Of a DNA stretch of 64,000 bases, positions 47,147 to 59,793 are shown one piece after another (position 1 is the stretch's first letter; every line of letters begins with the position of its first letter). The notes beneath the pieces are model-generated. The model did no database searches. It had not been told where the DNA came from and worked only from the letters and a program-made list of their open reading frames with translations. The DNA lies in the NCBI GenBank assembly GCA_003290165.1, contig QNQO01001861.1, positions 1 to 64,000 of the forward strand, given 5' to 3'. Source of the stretch: Berberis thunbergii. Its lineage: Eukaryota; Streptophyta; Magnoliopsida; Ranunculales; Berberidaceae. The position numbers and the translations under genes were made by a program.

Positions 47147-49671
47147 AAAAAAAAAAAAAAAAAGGTGTCGACAGGTACGGATACTCACTCACATCGGATA
47201 CTTTATGCTTAAATTATAAGTTTTATCATATATCTTTGAAGAGTAAGTCTACAATGTCTGGTGTTGTGTCTGGTGTCGAGATAGGAATTATTTTCTATCT
47301 CGATGCAAATGAACGGTGTCTGGTAGCCACCAGGCATAACACCAGTGCACTTAAGAATTTCTGATCTTTGAAAAGTTACAAGGTTTTTTTTATTTTACTA
47401 ATGTTACAAGTAAGGATTGTGATTTTGTTTTTCGAGTTCATTTTGGTATCTTGATTTTAAGAAATATTTTGATGTGTAAAGAACAAACGTTAAAATTTCG
47501 AGGATACATAAAAAATATATAATGAACTTCGAGGGTATATGAAAATGTGAAAAATAAATGTAAGTAAATAAATCTATTAAGCATATTAAATGAAGTCTAA
47601 ATACCAAGAAATGAAACAAACATGAAATTAATATATAATTTGAAAATTATAATTTCAAAAATCAATATATAAGTAGAATAAATGATAATTTGAAAATTAT
47701 GGGGTGATTTTAAAAATCAATAAATAATTAAAAGAATTGATAATATGAAAAAAACCCCAAAATTTACGAAAATTTTCCAATTTTTTCGAAAAAAAAACCC
47801 TAAAAAATGTATTTTTGGGTAGTTGGATTTTGTATTTTTACGGAATTTACGAAAAAAACATCTCAAATTTTTGAAAAAACCTCAAAAAAAATGTAACTTT
47901 TAATTTCGCCTTTTATCTTTTCGTAATTTAAAAAAAAACAAAATTTTCGTTGAAATTTCGCCAGATTTCGCGTAATCACATTCGTTGGTTACAAACATGT
48001 TATGGCAAGTTAGTAATATATGAGTAATAATATTGTCCCGCAAGTGAAAAAATATGACTATAATTCAAAACTTAATGGTGAAAAAGTTGATAATACTAAA
48101 ATGTACAGACATGTCCCTCAATGTATCCTCTATTGTTTTTATTTTACTACGTATGTGATACCTCCGTGTTGGATACCGATACTCATATCTGTGTCATTGT
48201 TACATGGCTAATTTCCCGAATTTGGACGGTTTGATGATCTTAAACTTCAACAAAATCCCACTTAAAATTCACAAAATTTCAGCTCAAATAAATTACTAAA
48301 TTTACAGTTTTGTGCATCTAGTCCTAAAAAAAGCTCAATCCTATTTACTCTAACAAGACTGGTTTTAGGACAAAAATCGGGACAAAATGAAGAGTAAGTG
48401 CTCTCGACCCCTTGTAATTACCATGATTCCATGCTTTTCATATTGTTTTAATTTTTATTTTATTTTTCCTATAGACAGTTATTTTTGAGGTTATTTGAGG
48501 TCCAAGGAAGTGCTTATGCATATGTCGTTGTAGTTGACAACACCTGATGCGTATTGTAGGCATAAGTGTACCCTAACTACTTTAGACACTTCGTTACCAT
48601 TTTTGTGTATTTAAGCATGCACTTATTAATAGGAAGGATTATGATTTAATTTCGGTCTCCTGATTTTAAGAAATATTTTGGTGTGTAAATAAAAAACGTA
48701 AAAATTTTGAAAATACATGAATATATAAATGAATTTCAAAGGTATATGAAGTATGCGAAAAAAAATACGATGCAAGTAAATAAATATATTAAACACATTA
48801 AATGAAGCATAAGTACAAATAAATGCAACAGACATGAGATCAATATATAATTCGAAAATCAATGGGTGGTTTCAAAAACCAATATACAAGTAGAAGAAAT
48901 GATAATTAGAAAACCAGGGAGGAATTTTAGAAATTAATAAACAATTGTAAGAAATAATAATTAGAAAAAACTGAAATTTACGAAAGAAAAAAAAACACAA
49001 AAAATTTCGTAAAAAAACCCTCGAAAAAATGTAATTTTTGGTAGTTGGTTTTATTATTTTTTTCCGAAATTTACAAAAAAAAACAGCAAAAGTTTTCGAA
49101 AAACCCCTAAAATGTAAAAAAAAAAAAAAATCTTTTAATAATTTTAAAAAAATGTAATTTTGTGAAATCTCATTCCTTGATCAGTTTTTCTTAAGTGCAC
49201 TGGTAAAGTGTCTAGTATCTTACCTGGTAGCAATTTTAGTAATTTAAAAAAAATGTAATTTCGTGAAATTTCATTTCTCGATCAGTTTTTCTCAAGTTCA
49301 CCGGTAAAGTTATCTGGCCTACTGTAGTATTACTCTTCCTTGATTGATGGTTCACTGTTATGTTCTTTGACTTCTTGTTGCCCTCTCAGCCTAAACCTTC
49401 ATTAATATCACTGCATGCAGGTAAAGCTATGATCTTGGAATGTTCGTGTGGCTTGATTGCTCCACCGTATCTGACTACTTTGAGCATGATGTCAACATGA
49501 CACAATTCCAACATGCGTGCTTCCAGATATCATGAAATGATATCTCTTGGTGTCACAGTAGCAGAGCTATAATGACTCCATTACATTTACAACGTAGGGG
49601 TCTAAACTTAGACTAAATTTAACTTGCAAGACAGCAACACTTCGAAAGCAACCTCTCCTTTTGGGAGATAA
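47147..49671. repeat. Intergenic AT-rich direct repeats
   Basis: Two diverged copies of a unit of about 550 bp lie at 47,430-47,960 and 48,645-49,165. Both start near TGATTTTAAGAAATATTTTG and continue through stretches of AAAAAACCC and TTACGAAA. A shorter repeat of about 75 bp is duplicated at 49,139-49,213 and 49,240-49,315 (CGATCAGTTTTTCTCAAG and its variant). No coding sequence is recognisable. Small open frames here are AT-rich artefacts. Confidence 0.6.
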
Positions 49672-49680
49672 TAAAACATG

Positions 49681-49787
49681 GATTCTAGCCAGCGAGGGAG
49701 GGAGGACCCTCCATCCCCTCGTGATGCATTCATGTGATGGGAGACACGCATCGCAAGAGAGATGGAGTGTCCTCCCCCAAATTTCTG
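49681..49787. mobile_element. Mutator-type MITE, perfect 9-bp TSD
   Basis: A 107-bp element flanked by TAAAACATG at 49,672-49,680 and 49,788-49,796. Begins GATTCTAGCCAGCGAGGGAG, and its centre holds CCTCGTGATGCATTC and CGCATCGCAAGAG inverted motifs. Same family as the elements at 6.4, 13.3 and 47.1 kb. Confidence 0.85.
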
Positions 49788-49796
49788 TAAAACATG

Positions 49797-50593
49797 ATTC
49801 AAACCCAGAATCCATACACATATATTACCTTCCCTTTCAAGCAATAACATCACTTTCGGCCATTAGAATGTGACTTAAAGCACTTATTTTTGAAAAAAAA
49901 AACCAACTTTGTAGCTTTCATTATAGAACAATCGGTCTCAAAGTGCATTCATTAGAAAGATTTTGAATTTGAAAGCCGATATTCTCACCTACCTTTATCA
50001 CAAAGGCAAAATAGGTACATGCACGAACTCTGAAAATTATCTCGAAGGAGCCACGTGGGGGCAAGTCAACTGGGATGAAGCCACGTGGGGGACTGAATTT
50101 AAATTTTTATTTCTAATATGCCCCGTTGCAATGTTGACGACTCGGTCCTGTCTTGCAATTTTTTTTTTTTGTTCTCCCTTCCTGCTCTACCATTTTCCTC
50201 TCTTTTGCTCTCTCTCTTCTCTATTTACTACGACACCGGCAACCGCCTCGTCTCCTATTCTCTTCCTCTCCCTCCCTTTTTGCTTGATTTAGTTTTTTTT
50301 TCTTACCATCACTATCAGCTGCCAACAACCGTAACCTCTTTTTGCATGCATTGAGGAAAGATAAGGTTTTTTTAATGTATTTTCTCAAGATGAGTTCGTA
50401 TCGAGGTCTATTTTTTATTTTATTCATAGGCTTTTTTTGGAGATGCATGAAATTTGGTTCCATTAATTTTTTTCTCAAGATATATGTTTGTATTTCGAGG
50501 TTCATCTATGGGTTATTGTTTGAAGACATTTTGATAATCAACGTGAGTCTTTTGACAGTCAATGCACGTTGACCGTTAGTCTCGGAAAAGACT
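49797..50593. other. No gene seen
   Basis: Contains a short direct repeat of GCCACGTGGGGG (about 50,051 and 50,081), each holding a CACGTG palindrome. No conserved coding sequence was found. Confidence 0.45.
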
Positions 50594-50601
50594 GTAATAA
50601 T

Positions 50602-51926
50602 TAGGGGTGGGCAAACGGGTCGAGGATCCGCGGGTTCAAACCGAACCGGACCGTTTTGAGCAAAACGGTCCGGATTTTTAATTTTGAATTTCTTGATACG
50701 GTTCGGATCGGTTCGGATCCGTTATAAAACGGTCCGGTCCCGGTTTCTGTTTTTTAAAACGAAACGGTCCGGGTTGAACCCGTCCGGACCGTTTCAAATC
50801 GAATTTACTATATATAAACCTAATCAAACCCTAACCCTAAAAAACCTAAATCTAAATCCTCTCCTCTCTGTCTCTCGACGCTCTCCTCTCTCAGTCTCTC
50901 TGTCTCTCGACTCTCTCCTCTCTTTGAAGTTTGTATCGAAAGGGGAAGGATCCTCTCCTCTCTGTCTCTCGACGCTCTCCTCTCTCAGTCTCTCTGTCTC
51001 TCGACTCTCTCCTCTTTGAAGTTTGTATCGAAAGGGGAAGGATCCTCTCCTCTCTTTGAAGTTTGTATTGAAAGGGGAAGGAGATCTCCCTCTCCTCTCT
51101 CTGTTCTCTGTCTCGAGAAGGGGAAGGAGATCTCCCTCTCCTCTCTATGTTCTCTGTCTCGAGAAGGGGAAGGAGGTGTCGAGAAGCTCTGTCTCTGTGT
51201 CGAGAAGGAGAGAATAAGGGAGTATGGAGTAGATGAAGTACTCTACCAAATGCTTCTGCCAAACATTAGCACCATACCCAGCCACCGCCTTTGGTAACAC
51301 ACAGACCTCTCCTTCTCTAATGGGAGCAATACAGAAGAGAGGCTCAGAGCTCGCTGAACTCTGATTTGTACCAAACAGAGCCTTTCAAGAAGAGGATGAG
51401 CAGAAGAAAAGGTAGAGCTCGCTGAACTCTGATTTGTTCTCATCTCCGTCTCCTCTCTCTCGGTCTGTCTCGAGAAGAAGCACAAAAGATGTGTGATTCT
51501 ATGGTTCCTGTCTCCTCTCTCTCGATCTCAACTGTGATTCTGTTATGTGTGATTCAGATGTGTGATTGAATCAATGGTTAACATCTCTCGAGTGATTTCA
51601 CAGTGATTCACAGTGATCTTTGGTCTGACCCACTAATCTTTGGTCTGACCTTGATTCACAGTGATTCTATGGTGATTTCACAAAAGAATTCTCCTCTCTC
51701 TCGGTCTCTCGAGTTACATCTCTCGGTCTCTGTCTATAGATGTCACAACATATTCTTTTGTAGATTACTCAACTTCAGTGATGTGTGATTCTATGGTTGA
51801 GTTGAAACTGTAATCAGGCGAAAATTTTCCTAAATTTTCAAAAATTTGGTCTCTGTCTCGAAAATTTTCATAAATGGGTGTGGAACCGTTTGGAACCGTG
51901 GAACCGAACCGTTTAGAACGGTTCGA
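50602..51926. mobile_element. hAT-like non-autonomous element lacking a clear 3' TIR
   Basis: Begins TAGGGGTGGGCAAACGGG. Both ends carry arrays of AACCGGACCG / CGGTTCGGAT type repeats. GTAATAAT occurs at 50,594-50,601 and 51,927-51,934, a perfect 8-bp pair as expected for hAT. The right end (GTTTAGAACGGTTCGA) is not complementary to the left terminus, so the last bases seem lost or replaced. The interior is dominated by CT-rich tandem repeats and has no transposase. Confidence 0.65.
50862..51200. repeat. CT-rich tandem repeats
   Basis: Imperfect tandem copies of blocks such as CTCTCCTCTCTGTCTCTCGA and TTTGAAGTTTGTATCGAAAG, then AGAAGGGGAAGGAGATCTCC. The overlapping open frames on both strands come from this low-complexity DNA. 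Confidence 0.8.
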
Positions 51927-51934
51927 GTAATAAT

Positions 51935-54900
51935 GATTAATGATGGGGTAACCTCTAATTAGTTATTTATGATAAGGTGGCAAATTGCAAATAATCAAAT
52001 TTTTTTGTCCATATCTAATTTTACATTTGAAATTCATTCTTGCCCATTAACTTTACATACCAATTTGATTTGTTTCTCGTGTATTTATTATTTGTGCTTC
52101 CTACAAAGTAGTTTGTCCAATCCATTTTCTTCCCCATATATTAGATGGAGTTTTGTTTACCAATTGGTGTTTTGTATATTTATTTATGTATTGTTCGAAT
52201 TAAATTTTTTTGTTAAAGTAATTAATTCCTATATTATTATATTAACTATTACATCACTTCGCCCCCCTTTATAAAATTTCCTGGCTCCGTCACTGCTCAG
52301 CAAAATCACCGGTTATTCTCTGAACTTTTACAGTCTAGATTATCCAAGCAAGAAGTTTTACAATCTAGACGGTTCGGTTCTTACGGTTCCAAATTACACA
52401 TCAATTTATATTTTTCATTTTGTACTTGTTTAAGATACAATCGTAAGTCTGTAACTAAACATGAAATTGTAACAGGGCCACTTTTATTCAACAACCAAAT
52501 TCAGCAACAAGATACCAAGCTACAAATTCAGCAACTAGCTAAAAGCAGCAGGCTGCCAAGTTACTTCACTATGCATAAGGCTTAAATGAGCTACAACAGC
52601 TTGTTGTTAATGTATCACATCCATGGTTATTTACAATCCTTAGGGGAAAGTCCAATAGTGATTATGAGAACTGCTGAAGACAGTTCTTCCTGATTCTTTT
52701 TTTTTTTTTAAAGCCAAGTCTCTTTAATTCTTGGACATGCTTCCAACTTATATTGGAGTGTTCTTGTAAACAAACTAGAATCAATAAATCATAATTGATC
52801 AATATCAATGAGTTTGGCAGCCTAACAAGGAAGGCAAATATTTTCAATGGTAGTTTACTAGTTGGCTAGAAGGTTCATGAACTATAATTCAACCATATAT
52901 TGTCTATGATTGCTCCAGTCTGTATGCATCACAAACTAGCTAATATTGTATATCTCACATTCACACATCCATACATTAATTTACAACAACTTGTACTGGC
53001 AAATATTTTCAAAAATGAATTATTTTAGATGGTTATATAGTTATTAATTTATATATTAATTTTAAATATTTTTTTGTTGGAGGTTTTCTACCACTTGTGA
53101 AGAAACAATTCATTTTTTATAAAATCACATTGAAAAAAAAAAAAAAAGTAGAGGGCATGTCACAATGACATATAATAAATAATATGCTCCAAGGGAATCA
53201 GAAATAATTTTTTTATTAAACTAAATAATTTTTTAATGTTTGCAATTACTATTAAAACTGCAGTGAAAAAATTAAAAAAATAATAAAAATTAGGCGAGCT
53301 CACGTTCAATCACTACACCAACAAAAACTATAAAAATAATTGAATGAATAATTATCATATAGTATTATACATTATATAATTGATATTTTTGCAATGCAAA
53401 GTATTTAGAAAGTTCGGGGGGATAGCTGCCCCCTCGCCCCTTAGCAGATCCGCCCATGCCTCCAAGGACGTCCTCGCCATACACGAAGTTCTCACAAACT
53501 TTCAAAAGCAACACGGGAACATGTATTGTTTCACCCAAAAAAAAAAACCTTTTTATACCCTCGTTATCTTGGCATTTAGGTTTTGAGCTTGGACTAATGG
53601 AAATTTCTGCAAATTAATAAGCACTTTTTCAAACATAACTATACAATTCAACTTCAAGGCAATGGCGAATTTTATCAAACTCACCTCCCAAAAGGGTTTA
53701 CGTTAACTAGGACAATATAAATATTTGGATCAACTTAAACTGTAGAGAAATTTCCGACTCCACGGCACTATTCTTCCGTAATGATTCAACATCTTTGATT
53801 TCTGCAACTCAGAGTTCGAGTAGAAATAAATACATCTAATTATTGATTAAAAAAAAAAAACTAACCATGAAAAAGCCCTTGTTTTTCAGGGATGTTGATT
53901 CTACTTCCTCCAAGTCGCTGTCCGAACCAGCATTATCAAAAAGGGTCATCTTATGAATTTTCCCGTGGAGGCGCGTCCTCTTCACTAATCACTAGTACGA
54001 GTTACCATACTACTGATTTCCAGGCAAATTATCCTCTTCCTCCACCTTGCCCGTGTCTGGCTCACTCACATTCTCCATCTTATGACATTTCGCTTCAGGC
54101 ACGTTAGTATTCTCCATAACCATGTGAATAGTTTCTTGTGGAGACTTTTCAACAAGAATCCAATTCATAGCCAGTTCAAGAACTGTCTCAAGCTTGTCAT
54201 CTCGTGACGTTTGTTGTTGATCAGACACTCTTCACCATTGTAAGAAGAAGAAGAAACAAAACCAGTGTAAAGAAGAAAGAAGAACCACAATCACTGTGTA
54301 AGAGGAAGAACCACGAGAGGGTTTAATTTGGGAATGTCAATTTATAGGTTTTGGGACCGTAGGGGGAAGCCCTGCATGTTACGTAATGGCAGTATATCTG
54401 CATCTGCACTCCGCAGGATCCTGCTAGTGTCATCATCTTGGGCTTGCATCTGGCTGAATTTTCAGCCTATCCTATTCTTTTTAAGCTCCATGCACATGCA
54501 AACTAACATCTGATTTCTATCCAACCTTGAAAGAAAGGCGAGTCTTTGAAAATATCTTGAGCTACGCGTTACAAACTTAGAGAAGGACATAGTGTATTGC
54601 AAGGGTAGCTGATGATATATTGCAGGAAAACTTTACAGTGTACAATACTCATTACAATTCTTTCAAATATATGCATGTATATTCTATATATGTGTGGCAA
54701 ACAAGAAGACTCAATGCTAATTATGGATTAATATTGTACTATACAGATATCATACAATATACAACATGGTCAAAAAGATTTGATTACAGATGTGAGACTT
54801 GACAAAGTTGATTCAATTGCTGGCTGGTGCACAAGTATCTGCTCATAAACTGGAGTCAGGATAGAGGACTTGGACAAACTGCAGAATCGAGTTGTTAACC

Positions 54901-55038
54901 CTTGACAAGGACAATCATGGTGTCAAGTATAACTTGTATAACGTACAGCAAAACGTGTAAAGCTTGTCAAGAAACCAGAATAGCTTCTCAAGCTTCTGCA
55001 GCACAATTTCAAGCACACTTCGTGACTTGAGAGTAAAG
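51935..55038. other. Intergenic, no supported gene
   Basis: AT-rich DNA. At 52,185-52,300 is the repeat end shared with 22,760-22,860, finishing with CCTGGCTCCGTCACTG, a phrase common at ends of small plant transposons. An open frame at 54,010-54,228 on the minus strand (LAMNWILVEKSP, then acidic) has no in-frame ATG at its start and no recognised domain. The last 100-200 bp is probably 3' UTR of the DUF2358 gene. Confidence 0.5.
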
Positions 55039-57250
55039 TCAGATGAATGGCATGTATTCCATGATAAACAATGAGATCTCAAAAAAAGTGGGTTTTGGGG
55101 TTGAAGGGCAGCCAAGGAATTGAATCATTTGATCCACAGCTTGTATACGGAACTTTGGGGGTGAATTGAGAAGGACGTTATCCACTTTGTGCTCGTAAAT
55201 CTTTCCATTCTTATCAAGCTTGTACTCTGAGGTGCCATCAAAGCGGCCCTGACCCTCCCATGGGACGCGAGGGATGCCATGGATAGTCCAACGAATCATT
55301 ATGGTGCTTTCCACAGGCTGCCAAATACTAACAATGTCTAACCTCAATGCTTTGAAGAACAAGTTTCCATGAAACCGGAGTGCCCAAAAGATTGATTTGT
55401 AGTTCTCAATGCCAACAAAGGTGTTGAGAGGGTCTTTGAAGACAATATCATCCCTATACAAGAAAAATGGAAAATGTTAAAATGCATGTGAAACGTGAAA
55501 TCACCAATAAGGTGAGTAAGGTAATGGATCATGTAAAATATCGAGTGATCCAATTTGTCATGGTCAGGAAATTGGGGTAGAATACACCATAAACCAGGTC
55601 CATCTGGGAGGCATCTGGCACTAAACTAGTGTAACAAATCATTTAAGTGTATAGCTTCTTTCTTGCCAAACATTTGTCTGATCATCCCATACAATTTAAT
55701 TTTGCATCTCTACTGTCATTGATTCCTACCATGGATCTATTATCAAATGTGAATAGAAACCCATTGCCATGTGATACTTGCTACTGAGCTTTGTGCAGTC
55801 ATGTGTTTGGTAAGATGTCCTAGATCAGAAATATGTCTTCGTAAGTTAAGGTCCTTTATAGCCCAAGTTTCTTGTTTCTCCAAAAATACCTCATTATTTA
55901 ACAAGGATGCACTGATCCAACGTGACACTCCTCGGACTAAGGAATGAAGCATGGCTTGGTTTTTGCAGATGCAGTGCCACCAACAACAGGTTTCTTTGGA
56001 CCTAAATAACAAGTTTTGGGTATGTGTGTAGGTGTCACTGTGTCAGATGGGTCAACTTATAAAGCAACAAAAAGGTTATAAACTTCATTTTTATTAAATT
56101 TCTACTTATAGAAAAATACATTGCTACTTAAGAGCATCTCCAACAAACCACTAAATCCATCCCTTGAATTCGTACAGGTTGAGGGTAAGGAGCAAATAAT
56201 AATGGAGTGTCTGTTTAGTGTGTCAAGACATGAATTTGAGGAGACTGCGAAAATGTGAATTTTTTAGGGGACAACAGCTGAAAAGAAAAACCCTTTATTT
56301 TCAGGGTTTATCCTCAAAAACCTTTCTTTCGTTAGTTTTCGGTGTTTAACTACGGTCTGCAGAGATCTTACACGTACTATCCTGTCATAATATACTCACA
56401 AGTCACAACATGTATAAAAAATATTAGAACCTCAAAAAGATACGTAAATAACTTGATCATCTAAGTGTGGACTGCCCATTGCAGTGTCCAGCTGAGTTCG
56501 GTGTATCAAAATATGAAACATATGGTGTTCAACCTACTACTTCATCAAACAAAAGTTCCTAGGTAAGTTTAAAACACTTACTCAACTTCCACACTCATTA
56601 CAAAGCCAATTACCACCCTTGTTTGCAATATACCGTATACAGCTCTACGTTCTAATGAACGATTGATCAAACCGCGGTTCTTCCACTAAATTTACTTAAA
56701 ACCATGTCTTCTTACAATCTAAATGCATTCAAATTCTTTCTTATCACATCAATCCATATCCCTTTTATTGAGTCAAAACTACCTATGTGTCTTAGGTTGG
56801 CAACTAATGACTCTATAAAAACGAATGCTTAAATAAATAAATAAATTTAAACTGAGCTGAAAAAACATCAAACCTGTAAATATCATAGCTAAGCTCCTTA
56901 TGAAAAATCTGCGGAAACTCCTCTCGCAACGCGCGAATCGCATACCCAGCATTGATATAATAATTCTGCTTCTCTTCATCCTCTTTACTCTGTTTCCAAG
57001 CTGAACTCTGCTTCACAGGAGCCGAAAACCCCCAACTCCTCTCATCCAAGAACCCAACTTCACGATCATCCAAAACCCCAATAATTTCACGATCCTTAAC
57101 ACTCGAACAAACCCTAAAAATCCCACCTTTTTCAGAACCACCAAACCCTTTAAAACTTGCTCTGTTTCTAGGGTTTGTGTTAGAGTGAAATTCACCACGC
57201 TTGACGCCGGAAACAATGGGTGTTCCCGGAGAAGTGAGACAAGAAGCCAT
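55039..57250 (-). CDS. Plastid-targeted DUF2358 (NTF2-like fold) protein
   Basis: A two-exon gene: exon 1 57,250-56,874 (377 bp) and exon 2 55,453-55,039 (415 bp), joined by a 1.4-kb GT-AG intron that completes an arginine codon. The product is 263 residues. The first 50 or so (MASCLTSPGTPIVSGVKRGE...) are Ser/Arg-rich with few acids, as in chloroplast transit peptides. The domain follows with NYYINAGYAIRALREEFPQI and LSYDIYRDDIVFKDP across the junction. Exon 2 has NTFVGIENYKSIFWALRFHG, IWQPVESTIMIRWTIHGIPR and FDGTSEYKLDKNGKIYEHKV, the hallmark DUF2358 blocks. The family is plant and cyanobacterial; its biochemical role is not established. Splice phase and length agree, and I see no defect. 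Confidence 0.9.
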
Positions 57251-58330
57251 CGGGGGTCAGATTCCGGTGATAATTTGGCCGGAAAGTGGTGCAATTAGAG
57301 AGAATGGGAAGTGTGGAGCTTCATTTGCCGGGAAAATTGAAGGAAAAAATTGGGCGCTTTTTAGGGTATGAAATAGAAGGGGAGATTTTTGGGGTGTATT
57401 TAATGGTTTTGGACCAGAGGCGTCCACGTCAGCGGGGTTTGATTTGAGAGGAAAATCGATTTGGATAAGTTTATTGGATAATTCAATTAGATGAGTTTTG
57501 AAGATTAAAATAATAATAATAATTGAATGGTTGATGGGGGAATTTTGGACTCACCTCTTTGTGCTTGTTGGATTGGTTCGATTGGATATTCGAATAGTTG
57601 CGTTGCCGCCAGAATCTAGAAATTATGCTTCTTCGGGTTAAATCATATCATAATACTTACTTCAATTTTTACTTAATTATGGCTTTTGCAATATATTGTA
57701 TGCATTTGGACCATAATGACTTGACCCGTGTCAATTACACATTATTATTGTCGTGGAACCAAGGAATGTGATATCGAAATTTTATTGAATATTTTTTTAT
57801 TTTGAAGATACCGAAATCTCTTTTGAAATTTGAAATATATTGAAATTTTTCTGAGAAAATAAATAAATATTTGTATATTTTAACATGTTTTAATGTTATT
57901 TTTGTATCAAAAATTTATTGTGTGATTGATTCTTATGTAATATTCAGTATATATGACACTACGAGTCATGTGAGACTTTTTATGTAGTATTAAAGATATT
58001 GAAATGCATAATTTATATTGTTAAATTTAAAATTCGATCGAATTTTTTTACGTTTTTTCTACATAAAACGAATTATTTCTTAAAATCAGGGGTCCAAAAT
58101 TAACTCGAAAAACAAAATCACAATCCTTGTGTGGAACTAACACCTGATGTTGAGTACACGAGACGCATCATGTCTTCCTGCATCATGTCATACACGCTCC
58201 AACTCATATTAAACAGAGATGATGCACCAGATAGTCATTTTCAGTTTTTAAACTCTAATCAACTGTAACTGAAGAAACCTACCATTTGGACTACATGATG
58301 TGTCTTATTTGTAGCGAAAATTTTAGGGAG
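57251..58330. other. DUF2358 gene 5' flank and intergenic DNA
   Basis: The first 150 bp (minus-strand direction) is probably 5' UTR and promoter. The rest is AT-rich without recognisable coding. Confidence 0.5.
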
Positions 58331-58336
58331 CAAGGG

Positions 58337-58497
58337 ATAGGGTGGGAAGTGGGGCGGATTTTCACGGATATCCGTATGGGGCAAATTTGGATATGGTTGA
58401 ATGGATTTTCGGGTATCCAAAAAATATCTGTTGACTATTCGGGGCGGATACAGTTTTAGCCATATCCGCCCTGCGGTTTTAGCCATACCCTTATCCC
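58337..58497. mobile_element. hAT-type terminal sequence or tiny hAT MITE
   Basis: AGGGATAGGGTGGGAAG at the left and TAGCCATACCCTTATCCCT at the right are imperfect inverted ends. The body (GGGGCGGATTTTCACGGATA) matches the subterminal part of the 19,426-20,289 hAT element. No 8-bp duplication is visible. It may instead be the 5' end of a large hAT element whose broken transposase begins at 62.3 kb. Confidence 0.5.
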
Positions 58498-59793
58498 TAA
58501 AATAAGTATTAATTAAACCATTTTCAAAAAAAAAAAAAAAAAAAGAACTAAAACTAAACCAAAGAAACCCTGAAATCCGCTGACCTCTTCTGACCTCGAG
58601 ACACAAAACTCACTGAGAATCATGATTCTCAGTGGTCTCTTCCACCTCCAGGCAAGAAATGAAATTAGAATTCACAAAGAACTAAAGAAGTCACAAAGAA
58701 GGAGACGCAGAGTCGCAGGCAGACGCACAAAGAATTGGTTTCCTCGCTGTTTCCCTCGCCATTTAGAATTTCCCAAGAACTAAAGAAGGAGACGCAAAGG
58801 AGACACAGACGCACAATAAAGGAGACGCAGACTCCTTTTTTCATGTCTTCCACCTCTTCAGACTCATCTCTTCCACCGGTTCAAAGAATCAGACTTCACC
58901 AAGGTATGGCTCCTCTCTTCTTCGTTTTTCTGTTAATTTCAAATTCGTTTTAGGGTTTTCTGTGTTCTTCTTCTTCTTCTATTTCCAATCTTCTAATCTT
59001 CTTCTAATCCTCTTAAATCGTTTAGGGTTTTCTGTATTAAGCATAAATCTGCTGGATTTTTATGCAATTTTCAATTTTCACCATGATTTGGGCTTGATTT
59101 TCATTTGATATGCTCGCCCTTTAGATTCTTACATGCTATACTTGGATTCGAGAGGAATAGAGGAGATTGGTTTATTCTTCATCTCAACAAATTTCAGCAA
59201 ATAGGTGAGTCTGTTAGAGATTGGTTTATTCTTCATTTCAGCAAATAGGTTTATTATTCATACTTGGATTTGAATATTATAAAGGTTGGTTTTGAACAAA
59301 ATTTTGCTAGTTAATTGTCTACGTTTGTGTATGATTTAGTTGTTTATGTTGTCAGGAACATATCTTCATCAATCATCAATTCGTTGTTGAGCATTTTGAT
59401 TTAGAAAGTCTCACTCTTCCCTGCCCGTGTGAGTAATTACTTCTCTTTGAACTCAATTTTATGTTTTTCTTTATGGGTTTTGTGCAGATAAAAATAGAGA
59501 AAAAATAATCTACATATAGTTTTCTCTGTTTTGAACTGAACTTAGATCTTCAATATATAAACACTACATTATATTTAACACACCAGATTGTGCTTACCAC
59601 TACGAAAGCATGGAGACTAGTCGAGGCTGAATTTTGAAAATTTTTTCTTGAACTTACTTTCAAGCAACATTTATGGAATGTGGAATTCAAAATTTGATTT
59701 ATCTGGATCAGACGTAATTTCACAAATTGGCCAACCTTTGTTGAATGAGCTAGTAGTGCCCATGGTTAGGAGATCATTTTGATGTCTTCAAGG
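58498..59793 (+). other. Possible 5' leader of a hAT element; no firm gene
   Basis: Contains a Mutator-like MITE end at 58,736-58,772 (GGTTTCCTCGCTGTTTCCCT). It also has a short ATG frame at 58,843 (MSSTSSDSSLPPVQRIRLHQ) ending at a good AAG|GTATGG donor. The CT-rich context looks like a 5' exon. Whether it belongs to the downstream hAT gene is uncertain. Confidence 0.3.

Noticed and set aside
50684..51297. Several overlapping open frames around 51 kb
   Set aside because: All derive from CT-rich tandem repeats in a hAT-like element.
54010..54228. 72-codon minus-strand open frame with an acidic C-terminus
   Set aside because: No in-frame ATG near its start, a stop just upstream, and no recognised domain; left unannotated.
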